Notes: generated by a model from the letters alone, not told the origin. A stretch of DNA of 14,042 nucleotides from Leptospiraceae bacterium (GCA_016788945.1 JAEUSA010000409.1:1-14042); one strand, 5' to 3'. Positions 6,718 to 13,318 are shown, counted from the first letter of the stretch. Translations and numbers: made by a program.

Positions 6718-7368
6718 TCAATCAAAGCCAGAATGGGTTCGGTACGGGGTGCGCCATACCTTCTGATCGGCGCGCAGAATGTCGCGGTTGAGCAAAAGCT
6801 CATTTTCAGGTATCTGCTTGATGCGGCGGATTTCTAACTTCAAGGCTTGGAGCATCGCTTGCGAGGCGGCAATATCCAGATTGCTTTCGGCATCGCCCTC
6901 AGCATCGCGGATCAGGAAGGCTAACAGATCCATTTTCTCTTTAAGCCAGATAAGCCATTGTGTGCGGTCTTCTTCGCGATGGGCCCGGTGCAGCTCTTTC
7001 TGCAACGCAAGCTGTTCTTTAAGTGCAGGTGCGGGTGCCGTGGTGGCATACTGCAATAGTCGCGTGCGCAGTTCGCAGAGCGCCGTTTCAAGCTGCTTCA
7101 CCTGCTTTTTGCACTCCTCTTCGATTCGGAACTGGTCTGAGGCGTCGGCGTACTGGTCGTATTCGGTCGGATGAACATCGGTACGGCGCTGAAAACTGAG
7201 CGCAGCGAAATCTGCCTCAGGCCGAGCCCCGGTTATAGCCAATTCTGTGCACAACGCCGAGGTTGCGCGGTATTCGGCGAGCATGCGGTCGTATTTCTGC
7301 TGCAGATTTTCGATGCGCTCTCCCGAGCGCCAGATCGAGATCTCAATCGGATCAGGGGGACATCCCAC
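6718..7368 (-). CDS. Coiled-coil protein of unknown function, upstream of ilvB
   Basis: About 216 residues if started at GTG 7368. The frame is open upstream to a GTG at 7488, but that would overlap the start of the divergent lipase gene and the extra residues look non-coding (Cys/Pro/Arg mix). The first ATG is at 7284 (188 residues). I chose 7368 because the sequence between these points (GERIENLQQKYDRMLAEY) already reads as coiled coil; the start remains uncertain. The protein is charged and helical, with heptad-like stretches at about 20-40, 75-105 (EEECKKQVKQLETALCEL) and 115-150 (KEQLALQKELHRAHREED). There is no signal peptide, membrane span or catalytic motif I recognise, so it is probably a cytoplasmic structural or adaptor protein. 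It ends 18 nt before the ilvB start used here and is likely co-transcribed with it. Confidence 0.6.
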   Translation of the reverse strand: MGCPPDPIEISIWRSGERIENLQQKYDRMLAEYRATSALCTELAITGARPEADFAALSFQRRTDVHPTEYDQYADASDQFRIEEECKKQVKQLETALCELRTRLLQYATTAPAPALKEQLALQKELHRAHREEDRTQWLIWLKEKMDLLAFLIRDAEGDAESNLDIAASQAMLQALKLEIRRIKQIPENELLLNRDILRADQKVWRTPYRTHSGFD

Positions 7369-7445
7369 TGCTTTTTGTCGCTTTGACGGACAATACTGCA
7401 ACCAAAATCCTTTACGGCACCTCGATACGTCTTGAGTGGGGCTTA

Positions 7446-8294
7446 ATGGCAGACCACCTGACCTTTTTGCCCGAGAAATCACCTCCACGCAGCCTGTTTG
7501 TTCAGATTCTGTTTGAAATTCTTTATGCCATACGTTTTCTACTGCTCTATATACCCGGGCTGTTCATGCGGCCGGGAGACATTGCAGAGGGCGATAAGCG
7601 CCCCGTCGTGCTTGTTTCGGGTTTTTTAGGTTCGCCGCTTACCTGGCTGGGGGCGCGCGCCGCCCTCGCCAAACAGGGACATCCGGTCTATGTCGTGCGC
7701 CTCGGTTTCCAGATCGGCAATCTGCGCAAATACAGCGAGAAGCTGCAGGTATTTCTCGAAGAAAACAATCTCACTGATTGTTATATGGTGTGCCATTCGA
7801 TGGGCGGACTCGTCGCGGCGCACATGGGCTACCGCGGACGCGACCGTACACGCAAAATCTTCACGCTCGGCACTCCGTTCCGGGGCCATCCGCTGACGTT
7901 TCTGTTTCCTTTTACTTTTGCGACATTGCAGATGAATCCACTGTCACCATTCATTCGCGAAACTGCCGCCAAATACCGCACCCTCTCGAGTGTTCAGGCG
8001 GTGTTTGCGCGCTTTGATGAAGTCAATTTTCTTCGTTTTCTGAATATTCCCGGGCGTTTCGACGACGTTAAACTCGCACAGGTCGGCCACTGCAACCTGT
8101 TCATGGGGCCGGCGGGCATCGAATGCATCACGGAACTCATCGCAGCAGAAGAAGCGAAAGATCCTAAACCGGTGGTACGCCGCGATGAAAAGGGTAATCC
8201 GATCATTGAGGTGCAGGCAAAAAAAGCTGCGGCCGTCAAAACCAAAGGTGCACGCCGCGTTCGCCCGCCGGTGAAGAAAAAAAAGCGGCGCTAA
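7446..8294 (+). CDS. Membrane-anchored lipase-like alpha/beta hydrolase
   Basis: 282 residues from ATG 7446; longer in-frame starts upstream add sequence that looks non-coding and overlaps the divergent gene. Residues about 17-40 (LFVQILFEILYAIRFLLLYI) form one hydrophobic segment, a likely inner-membrane anchor rather than a cleaved signal. The hydrolase core follows: VVLVSGFLGSP (54-64, oxyanion loop in lipases), the nucleophile elbow VCHSMGG with Ser118, TLGTPFRG (140-147) typical of triacylglycerol lipases and PGAP1-like hydrolases, and His215 in VGHCNLFMG. The first Gly of the usual GxSxG is Cys here. The last 24 residues are extremely basic (259-282, ending VKKKKRR), which could bind acidic lipids or nucleic acid. 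The substrate is unknown; a lipid ester is the best guess. Its stop interleaves with that of the convergent purN gene (shared CTAA). Confidence 0.82.
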   Translation: MADHLTFLPEKSPPRSLFVQILFEILYAIRFLLLYIPGLFMRPGDIAEGDKRPVVLVSGFLGSPLTWLGARAALAKQGHPVYVVRLGFQIGNLRKYSEKLQVFLEENNLTDCYMVCHSMGGLVAAHMGYRGRDRTRKIFTLGTPFRGHPLTFLFPFTFATLQMNPLSPFIRETAAKYRTLSSVQAVFARFDEVNFLRFLNIPGRFDDVKLAQVGHCNLFMGPAGIECITELIAAEEAKDPKPVVRRDEKGNPIIEVQAKKAAAVKTKGARRVRPPVKKKKRR

Positions 8295-8905
8295 ACTTTC
8301 AGCGTTTTCAGATAACCGGCGATGGTGCGCCAGTAAAGGTCGTGTTCAGCTGCTAGTATGCGGCGGCTGAGAGCGGCGACGCTGTCGCCTTTCTTGACCG
8401 CGACGGGCGACTGCGCGAGAATTCTACCGGTATCGACACCTTCGTCGACAAGGTGGATCGTACAGCCGGTTATTTTCACCCCATAGTCAAGAGCCTGTTG
8501 TTGAGCCTTAAGCCCGGGGAATGCAGGCAACAGGGATGGGTGTATGTTCAAAATGCGCCGCGGAAAAGCCGTCAGCAGTGGTCGCGTGATTATTTTGAGA
8601 TACCCCGCGCACACCACCAACGCGGGATTTTCTTTATGGATGCGCGCAGCGAGGCGCGTGTCAAAAGCTTCACGCGATTCATCTTTGTGCTTGGCAAACA
8701 ACTCTGCTTTTACACCAAAAGTGCGTGCCAGCGCAAGGCCCGTCGCCTCACGGTCGCTCAGAACGAGTACGCACTCTGCCGCCAGCTTACGCTGCCGTAT
8801 TTTGCTGAGAATCGCGCGCATGTTACTGCCCTGCCCGGAAATCAATATCACGATACGGGGCATCGCCATGTTTTTGCCGGAAAACACGCGTCGCAGAAGA
8901 CTCAT
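8291..8905 (-). CDS. purN: Phosphoribosylglycinamide formyltransferase
   Basis: Transfers a formyl group from 10-formyltetrahydrofolate to GAR in the third step of purine synthesis, in the cytoplasm. 204 residues from ATG 8905, whose ATGA overlaps the stop of the thioesterase gene. Internal ATGs at 8869 and 8863 would give a start matching the E. coli enzyme more closely, so the first 12-14 residues may be untranslated. The fold signature ISGQGSN (22-28) binds the phosphoribosyl group. The catalytic set is complete: Asn120 and His122 in LNIHPSLLPAFPG, and Asp158 in HLVDEGVDTG, matching Asn106, His108 and Asp144 of E. coli PurN with the same 14-residue offset. No other purine gene is beside it; it is the last gene of an operon led by a lipoprotein or the sugar-nucleotide SDR. 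Confidence 0.93.
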   Translation of the reverse strand: MSLLRRVFSGKNMAMPRIVILISGQGSNMRAILSKIRQRKLAAECVLVLSDREATGLALARTFGVKAELFAKHKDESREAFDTRLAARIHKENPALVVCAGYLKIITRPLLTAFPRRILNIHPSLLPAFPGLKAQQQALDYGVKITGCTIHLVDEGVDTGRILAQSPVAVKKGDSVAALSRRILAAEHDLYWRTIAGYLKTLKV

Positions 8906-9384
8906 GCCACGACGGTCAGAGCATCGCCTTCGATCTGCTGCGCATAGCGGATAAAATCTGGATGCACGCGCATGGGTCTCATGGCCTCTTTCTCGACCGA
9001 AACCTGAGTGGAATGGCCACGCGCCAAAAGCTGCCCATCTGACTTGTTGAATATGCCGTATTCTGCATCGAGAAAAATCTTGCGGATCGCGGTATAGCGT
9101 ATGCCGATCACGAGAGTTTCGTGCAACCTGCCCTGCCCCTTGAATTCCACATCGGTTTTCGCCAGCACGGTCGCGAAACCATCAAAGATTTCTTTATTTT
9201 CGGGTGACACACCCGCCAGTTCGGCGATGCGGTAATAATACGCCATGCGTCCTTCTTCGAAATAGTTGAGATAGACGCTGTTATTCACATGGTTGTAGGC
9301 ATCGAGATCGCGCCAGCGCACAACGGTTTCTACCGTCACCGAATATTTGTCCCAGGGTTGCGCGCGTTGGGCTTTCGCCGTCAT
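8902..9384 (-). CDS. Acyl-CoA thioesterase, hotdog fold (4-hydroxybenzoyl-CoA thioesterase/YbgC-like)
   Basis: 160 residues from ATG 9384. Members hydrolyse acyl-CoA or acyl-ACP thioesters in the cytoplasm. The family signature is plain at the N-terminus: VVRWRDLDAYNHVNNSVYLNYFEEGR (about residues 21-46; written here as the block after TVET), with Asp28 in the position of the catalytic acid and the HVNN turn at 32-35. Predicted beta strands follow through VEFKGQGRLHETLVIGIRY and an STQVSVEKE strand, the usual end of the domain. Length is normal for the family. The start overlaps the stop of the upstream SDR gene as ATGA, and its own stop overlaps the purN start in the same way, so the three genes are almost certainly translated from one message. 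The natural substrate cannot be read from the sequence. Confidence 0.85.
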   Translation of the reverse strand: MTAKAQRAQPWDKYSVTVETVVRWRDLDAYNHVNNSVYLNYFEEGRMAYYYRIAELAGVSPENKEIFDGFATVLAKTDVEFKGQGRLHETLVIGIRYTAIRKIFLDAEYGIFNKSDGQLLARGHSTQVSVEKEAMRPMRVHPDFIRYAQQIEGDALTVVA

Positions 9385-10355
9385 GCAAGACTCCCTATCT
9401 CAGCGGCAAAATAATCATACGTACGCCTGAGGCCCTCTTCGAGTTGCACTTTCGGTTGCCAGCCGAGAATGCGTTCCGCGCGTTCGATGATAGGGCGCCG
9501 CATTTTCGGGTCGTCGAGCGGTAGCGGATGGTTTTGTGTGCTGAGCTTTTTACCTGTGATACGTTCGAGCACCGTGACCAGTTCACGAATCGTAAACTCA
9601 CCAGGATTACCCAAGTTAATCGGCCCGTCATAGCGCTCACGCGGCAACCTAGCCAGCGCCAGAATACCGGCAATCAGATCAGACGCATAACAGAACGAGC
9701 GCGTCTGCGAACCATCACCGTAGATGGGCACAGGTGTGCCTTTTGCCGCGGCGACACAGAAATTCGAGATTACCCTACCATCGTCGGGATGCATGAATTC
9801 TCCGTATGTATTGAAAATTCTGAACAGTCTCGCATCCACACCCTTAAAACGTGTGTAGTCGGCGCATAGGGTTTCCGCTGCACGCTTGCCCTCATCGTAG
9901 CAGCTGCGCACACCGACAGTGTTGACATTGCCCCAGTAACTTTCACCCTGCGGGTGCACATGCGGGTCGCCGTATATTTCTGAAGTCGAGGCATGTAAAA
10001 GCCTTGCCCCCTGTAGTTCGGCAAGCTGCAGCATGTTGCGAATGCCGAGCACCGACGTCTCCCACGTGTAGACGGGATCTTTCTGGTAATGCGGAGGCGA
10101 GGCAGGGCAAGCAAGATTAAAAATCACCGAAAACTTTTCAGCGACCGATTTCGCCTCGACGGTGCGGATGTCTTTCTCGCTGAAGCTGATTTTTGTGCGT
10201 ATCGCCGCAAGATTTTTCTCGCGGCCGGTGTGCAGGTTATCCCAAACGGTTACCTTCGACCCGCGCGCGAGCAGTTCGCGCACCAGATGTGCGCCCAAAA
10301 AGCCCGCCCCACCGGTCACCAGCGCGTGCTCGCCGGCAAAATCGTTCACTGACAT
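9381..10355 (-). CDS. UDP-glucuronate decarboxylase-type NAD-dependent SDR (UDP-xylose synthase-like)
   Basis: 324 residues from ATG 10355. It is an extended short-chain dehydrogenase acting on nucleotide sugars. The Rossmann motif TGGAGFLG is at 14-21, the catalytic Ser/Thr in STSEIYGDP (123-131) and YDEGK at 153-157 (Tyr153, Lys157). Several blocks point to UDP-glucuronate decarboxylase (UXS) rather than a general epimerase: NLACPASPPHYQKDPV (80-95), HPQGESYWGNVN (134-145), RSCYDEGKRAAETL (150-163), RIFNTYG and DGRVISNF, and GDGSQTRSFCYASDL. It would make UDP-xylose (or a related 4-keto intermediate) for surface glycans. Some bacterial members act on other UDP-sugars, so the substrate is inferred. 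No glycosyltransferase is adjacent; instead its stop overlaps the thioesterase start (ATGA). A lipoprotein gene ends 61 nt upstream on the same strand. Confidence 0.88.
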   Translation of the reverse strand: MSVNDFAGEHALVTGGAGFLGAHLVRELLARGSKVTVWDNLHTGREKNLAAIRTKISFSEKDIRTVEAKSVAEKFSVIFNLACPASPPHYQKDPVYTWETSVLGIRNMLQLAELQGARLLHASTSEIYGDPHVHPQGESYWGNVNTVGVRSCYDEGKRAAETLCADYTRFKGVDARLFRIFNTYGEFMHPDDGRVISNFCVAAAKGTPVPIYGDGSQTRSFCYASDLIAGILALARLPRERYDGPINLGNPGEFTIRELVTVLERITGKKLSTQNHPLPLDDPKMRRPIIERAERILGWQPKVQLEEGLRRTYDYFAAEIGSLA

Positions 10356-10416
10356 AGGGGCGAATCAGTCAGCGAGACAGGGCAACAATCGATTTGGAGT
10401 ATTTATGCTGCTGCGT

Positions 10417-10947
10417 CTACTTTTTGTAGGCGAAGCGCCGCAGCGTGCCGTCTTCTTCTTTTACCACGGCATAGCGATAAGCACCCGCAGATTTTGGCAG
10501 CGGCTTCATGTGCGCATCGGCGGCACTGAGACCATAAAAAATAATATGATCCTGATAGCGCATCTGCGGCGCATTGCAGACGACCATAAACTGCCCGCGT
10601 TTGAAAGCCATTTTCATCACGCTGGCGCTGCCCTTGCCCGAACCACTGCGGTGCGCCTGACTGGCAGTAAATACCGTCTCTTCGGGGGTCTGCCCCGTCC
10701 AGTAATTCGGCGACGCATTCTGGCCGCAGATAAAATTCGCCGGATCTTGTACGGTGAGGTTCTCACCAAAAGATATGGTTAGCGGCTCGCTTTTGCCTTC
10801 TGGTAAAATCTGCCATTCACCGAACACCTCGTTCCAGAAATCGCGGTGTTCAGTACGCATGATCTCGCCGGGCGTGCTGCAGTGCAGCAGCGCAACACAA
10901 AGCGCAGCCGGCAGCAGACTATAGGGGCGAAATAAACCGCGGAGCAT
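10417..10947 (-). CDS. Putative lipoprotein of unknown function
   Basis: 176 residues from ATG 10947, preferred over an in-frame GTG at 10962 because GGTGG sits 3 nt before the ATG and the signal sequence then has a usual length. The signal is MLRGLFRPYSLLPAALCVAL followed by the lipobox LLHC with acyl-Cys23 and STPGE. The mature part has recognisable small-domain features (FWNEVFGEWQI near 37-47, a Gly/Ser-rich loop near 100-107, MKMAFKRGQFMVVC) suggestive of a beta-rich lipocalin-like or NTF2-like fold, but I do not recognise the family and this is a guess. It diverges from the pyruvate dehydrogenase E1 alpha gene and precedes the SDR-thioesterase-purN operon by 61 nt, so it may be its first gene. 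Confidence 0.7.
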   Translation of the reverse strand: MLRGLFRPYSLLPAALCVALLHCSTPGEIMRTEHRDFWNEVFGEWQILPEGKSEPLTISFGENLTVQDPANFICGQNASPNYWTGQTPEETVFTASQAHRSGSGKGSASVMKMAFKRGQFMVVCNAPQMRYQDHIIFYGLSAADAHMKPLPKSAGAYRYAVVKEEDGTLRRFAYKK

Positions 10948-10961
10948 GATCCACCGGCACA

Positions 10962-10976
10962 CAGCATATCATGCTG
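10962..10976. promoter_or_regulatory. Short perfect inverted repeat in the divergent lipoprotein/E1 alpha region
   Basis: CAGCAT-ATC-ATGCTG: 6-nt arms with a 3-nt centre, 15 nt upstream of the lipoprotein ATG. On the minus strand it contains TGATATGCT, an extended -10-like element (TGn plus TATGCT, 4/6), with no good -35. It could be an operator overlapping a promoter, or chance. Confidence 0.3.
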
Positions 10977-11029
10977 CCAAGCAAATGCCTGATGGGGTTA
11001 CGGGTACGCAGCTCACAGACCGATTGCGG

Positions 11030-11058
11030 TTGACAGAGCAAAACCGAACCTCTCTGCT
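11030..11058 (+). promoter_or_regulatory. Candidate -35 element for the E1 alpha gene
   Basis: A perfect TTGACA is at 11030-11035. At a 17-nt spacing the -10 hexamer would be TCTGCT (11053-11058), only 3/6 to consensus. A start from it would fall at about the ATG at 11064, so the message would be leaderless; no Shine-Dalgarno sequence precedes that ATG, which fits. The poor -10 keeps this tentative; the motif may need an activator. Confidence 0.28.
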
Positions 11059-11063
11059 TGCCC

Positions 11064-12020
11064 ATGAGTGAAAAACTCGCGCGGCTCAAGCGGATGTATG
11101 AAAAAATGCTGCTCATCCGCCGCTTTGAAGAGGCGACGGCAAAAGCCTATGCCTCGGGAAAAATTCGCGGTTTCTGCCATCTCTACATCGGTGAAGAACC
11201 GGTAGCCGTCGGAGCGATTGAGAATCTCGAAGCGCGCGATTATGTGATCTGTACATACCGGGAACACGGTCACGCGCTCGCGCGCGGTATGTCACCGCGC
11301 GCAGTCATGGCCGAACTTTTTGGTAAGGCAACGGGTTGCTCGAAGGGGCTCGGCGGCTCGATGCACCTGTTCTCGCGCGAACTCAATTTTATGGGCGGCC
11401 ACGGTATTGTCGGCGGTCATGTCGCCGTCGCCAGCGGCCATGCATTCGCCTCAAAATACCGGGGCGACCACGGTGTCACGCTGTGCTTCATCGGCGAAGG
11501 CGGTACGAATATCGGCGGATTTTATGAGGGCCTGACTTATGCTTCTTTGTGGAACCTGCCAGCCGTCTTCATCATAGAAAATAACCTCTACGCAATGGGA
11601 ACTCCGCTCTACCGGGCGCAACCTTCACGCGACCTGACGGCAAAAGCGAGGGCGTTTAACATGGCGTCTTCGCGTATTGATGCGCTCGACGTTGAGCTCG
11701 TATACCAGACAGTGAGCGAAGCCGTTGCCCGCGCCCGCTCGGGTCAGGGGCCGACGCTGATTGAAATGATAACTTACCGTTTCCGCGGGCACAGTATGTC
11801 TGATCCCGCCAAATACCGCCCTGCGGGTGAGCTCGAAGAGATGAAAGAAAAAGATCCGCTCGATACGACGCGGCAGAGATTGATCGACAGCGGCATTCCG
11901 CAGGCGGAGTTCGACAAGATGGAAACCGATATTGCCGCGACGGTAGAGGACGCTGTGGCTTTTGCCGACAGTTCGCCTGAGCTCAGCTATGAAGATATGC
12001 AAAGGATGGTGTTTGCGTGA
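11064..12020 (+). CDS. pdhA: Pyruvate dehydrogenase (2-oxoacid dehydrogenase) E1 component, alpha subunit
   Basis: 318 residues from ATG 11064 (a TTG at 11058 is a weaker alternative). With a beta subunit it forms the ThDP-dependent E1 that decarboxylates pyruvate and acylates lipoyl-E2 in the cytoplasm. The family order is intact: RRFEEATAKAYASGKIRGFCHLY at the N-terminus, TYREHGHALARG (64-75), the KGLGGSMHLFS block, GHGIVGGHVAVASG, the ThDP/Mg motif IGEGGTNIGGFYEGL...ENN (Glu at 145 where Asp is usual; Asn173/174), and the phosphorylation-loop motif YRFRGHSMSDPAKYR with His243. GSMH with YAMGTP favours pyruvate over branched-chain substrates, but acetoin dehydrogenase E1 alpha is close. No beta-subunit gene follows: the next gene overlaps by GTGA and encodes a small exported protein. 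Confidence 0.88.
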   Translation: MSEKLARLKRMYEKMLLIRRFEEATAKAYASGKIRGFCHLYIGEEPVAVGAIENLEARDYVICTYREHGHALARGMSPRAVMAELFGKATGCSKGLGGSMHLFSRELNFMGGHGIVGGHVAVASGHAFASKYRGDHGVTLCFIGEGGTNIGGFYEGLTYASLWNLPAVFIIENNLYAMGTPLYRAQPSRDLTAKARAFNMASSRIDALDVELVYQTVSEAVARARSGQGPTLIEMITYRFRGHSMSDPAKYRPAGELEEMKEKDPLDTTRQRLIDSGIPQAEFDKMETDIAATVEDAVAFADSSPELSYEDMQRMVFA

Positions 12021-12346
12021 AGGCGGTGTGTACGTGGCTCATCGCGGCGCTCGCAGCGGGTTCTGTCAGTGCTTCATACTATTTCGAATGCGAAGCCGAC
12101 ATTACCTTGATATCATTCCATGAAGACAAGGCCACCTTCAAGGTCGAGGCGGTTAAAGACTGTGGCACGCACTTAAGCGCGGGTGAAACGAAGACGACGA
12201 CTTTTAAGCCGAATCTCGCATCACGCATACCGCCGCAAAAGAACAAAAAGTACCGCGTTCGTTACCGCTACATTGCCCCCGAGTGCATGCAGAAAGACGG
12301 TAAACCGGTGGATTGCCACCGCGAAGCGGTTGAAATTATCCGTTAA
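12017..12346 (+). CDS. Small exported cysteine-containing protein, unknown function
   Basis: 109 residues from GTG 12017, whose GTGA overlaps the stop of the E1 alpha gene, so translation is probably coupled. Residues 1-19 form a type I signal peptide (MKAVCTWLIAALAAGSVSA). The mature 90 residues hold four cysteines (25, 49, 90, 100), enough for two disulfides, and read as a small beta-barrel-like domain: alternating strands near 27-46 (ADITLISFHEDKATFKVEA) and 78-87 (KYRVRYRYIA), with a basic middle. I do not recognise it. The pairing of an exported protein with a cytoplasmic dehydrogenase subunit is odd and may reflect nothing more than compact packing. Its stop is 7 nt from that of the convergent hydroxylase gene. 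Confidence 0.7.
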   Translation: MKAVCTWLIAALAAGSVSASYYFECEADITLISFHEDKATFKVEAVKDCGTHLSAGETKTTTFKPNLASRIPPQKNKKYRVRYRYIAPECMQKDGKPVDCHREAVEIIR

Positions 12347-12353
12347 TCACCAG

Positions 12354-13136
12354 TCAATCAGCCGCTTTAGCCTGCAGCTTCTGCAGATAGGCTTTGTAAT
12401 TCTTATTTGTTCCCATCAGCCAATCCCAAAAACGAAACATACCAAGGTTGTTCATGCCTGAGCGCGCATGATGAAAATCATGACGCCGAGAGTGTTCGCC
12501 GCCGAACGGTGAGGGAAAACGGTAGCCGCAATGCTCGTCGAGCACCTCCCAGGTGCGAAAAAAAAGAAACACGGATGCCGATACAAGGTCAAGCCCGAGC
12601 ATCACAATGGGCACCAGCGTGCACAGCGTGGAAATGACCTGCTCGACCGGATGGTTATACTCACTCGTCAAACCGACGCAATCGGTCGTGAACAGATGGT
12701 GTTTCTTGTGGATACTCTTATAAAACCAGCGGTGGTGTAGCATACGATGCGTCCAATAGTTGAACGTGTCATTCAAAAAGAAGGCAACCACAACCGCAAC
12801 GGCGACATAGAGCGCAGCCCACCACGGATTCGGCACCGGAGGAAAATACTGCATGCCACGCCAGACGCATACCGGATAGAGCAGAAACCAAGTTGCCAAC
12901 GGCTGCGTCACCAGTGATGCAATCAAGAGATCTCGCAGGGCACCCGAGGTGAGCGCCCGCGGCGGAATATTTCTTTCTTTATATAGCCGACGGTTGGGAA
13001 ATAAGTCATAACGGTAAACGACGGCAAGAAATACATTTCCCAATAAGCTCATCGAATGGTGAGCGCCCACGATGGCAAAGCAAAAGATCCAAGGGTCATT
13101 GATCGGCATATCACGTAGGGTATTGAGACCCAACAC
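12354..13136 (-). CDS. Fatty acid hydroxylase/sterol desaturase superfamily membrane protein
   Basis: 260 residues from GTG 13136; an in-frame ATG at 13109 (251 residues) is equally possible, and neither has a strong ribosome site. It is an integral membrane di-iron enzyme that hydroxylates or desaturates lipid chains or sterol-like rings. Hydrophobic segments lie at about 16-40, 68-90, 105-122 and 165-195. The histidine clusters that bind iron are complete: WTHRMLHH (His130, 134, 135), HKKHH (His143, 146, 147), His162 in EYNHP, EHCGYRFP (His202) and HDFHH (His219, 222, 223). Length is normal. Substrate cannot be assigned; spirochaete membrane lipid modification is the reasonable guess. It diverges from fabZ across a 182-nt region, so the two lipid-metabolism genes may share control. 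Confidence 0.87.
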   Translation of the reverse strand: MLGLNTLRDMPINDPWIFCFAIVGAHHSMSLLGNVFLAVVYRYDLFPNRRLYKERNIPPRALTSGALRDLLIASLVTQPLATWFLLYPVCVWRGMQYFPPVPNPWWAALYVAVAVVVAFFLNDTFNYWTHRMLHHRWFYKSIHKKHHLFTTDCVGLTSEYNHPVEQVISTLCTLVPIVMLGLDLVSASVFLFFRTWEVLDEHCGYRFPSPFGGEHSRRHDFHHARSGMNNLGMFRFWDWLMGTNKNYKAYLQKLQAKAAD

Positions 13137-13146
13137 TGCTCTCGTG

Positions 13147-13282
13147 AACAGCCTGCGATGCGTAAACGCCTTTTTCCGTCGCAGGCGCAGAAGACCTTCC
13201 GCCCCGGAAAACTGAACATATATTCACTTTTTTGTTTACGACGGGCCGCCCGGCTTAAGGACGGCGGCAAAAACAGCCTGCG
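13147..13282. repeat. Direct repeat and inverted repeats in the fabZ/hydroxylase divergent region
   Basis: AACAGCCTGCG occurs at 13147-13157 and again at 13272-13282, in the same orientation. The first copy also pairs with TCGCAGG at 13179-13185 (arms CCTGCGA/TCGCAGG, 20-nt loop), and inside that loop GCGT-AA-ACGC (13160-13169) is a small hairpin followed by CTTTTT. Together these could form a leader structure or binding sites. The repeats are short and could be chance. Confidence 0.35.
13213..13226. promoter_or_regulatory. Imperfect palindrome overlapping a -10-like hexamer upstream of fabZ
   Basis: TGAACATATATTCA (13213-13226) is symmetric at 6 of 7 base pairs. It contains TATATT (13219-13224, 5/6 to TATAAT), the best -10 candidate for fabZ, about 95 nt before its ATG; no good -35 is seen. 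With the preceding C it reads CTG-N10-CAC, close to but not matching the CTG-N10-CAG LexA box of gammaproteobacteria. A repressor or activator site shared by fabZ and the divergent hydroxylase gene is plausible. Confidence 0.35.
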
Positions 13283-13318
13283 TTGGGTAATCCCCACCAT
13301 GGTTGAAGGAGCAACACT

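Noticed and set aside
7263..7445. Longer N-terminus for the lipase-like protein
   Set aside because: The extra 61 residues are Arg/Ser/Ala-rich, overlap the divergent gene antisense, and would bury the membrane anchor in the middle of the protein; ATG 7446 is better.
7369..7488. Longer N-terminus for the coiled-coil protein (GTG 7488)
   Set aside because: It would overlap the start of the divergent lipase gene, and the added residues do not look like coding sequence.
8453..8947. Plus-strand open frame of 164 codons opposite purN
   Set aside because: The minus strand has complete PurN catalytic residues; the antisense frame has no recognisable features.
10162..10782. Plus-strand open frame of 206 codons across the SDR and lipoprotein genes
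   Set aside because: It is antisense to two supported minus-strand genes and their gap, with no ribosome site or motif.
13212..13227. LexA (SOS) box upstream of fabZ
   Set aside because: CTG-N10-CAC only resembles the gammaproteobacterial CTG-N10-CAG, and as I recall the Leptospira LexA site is different; it is kept only as an unassigned palindrome.
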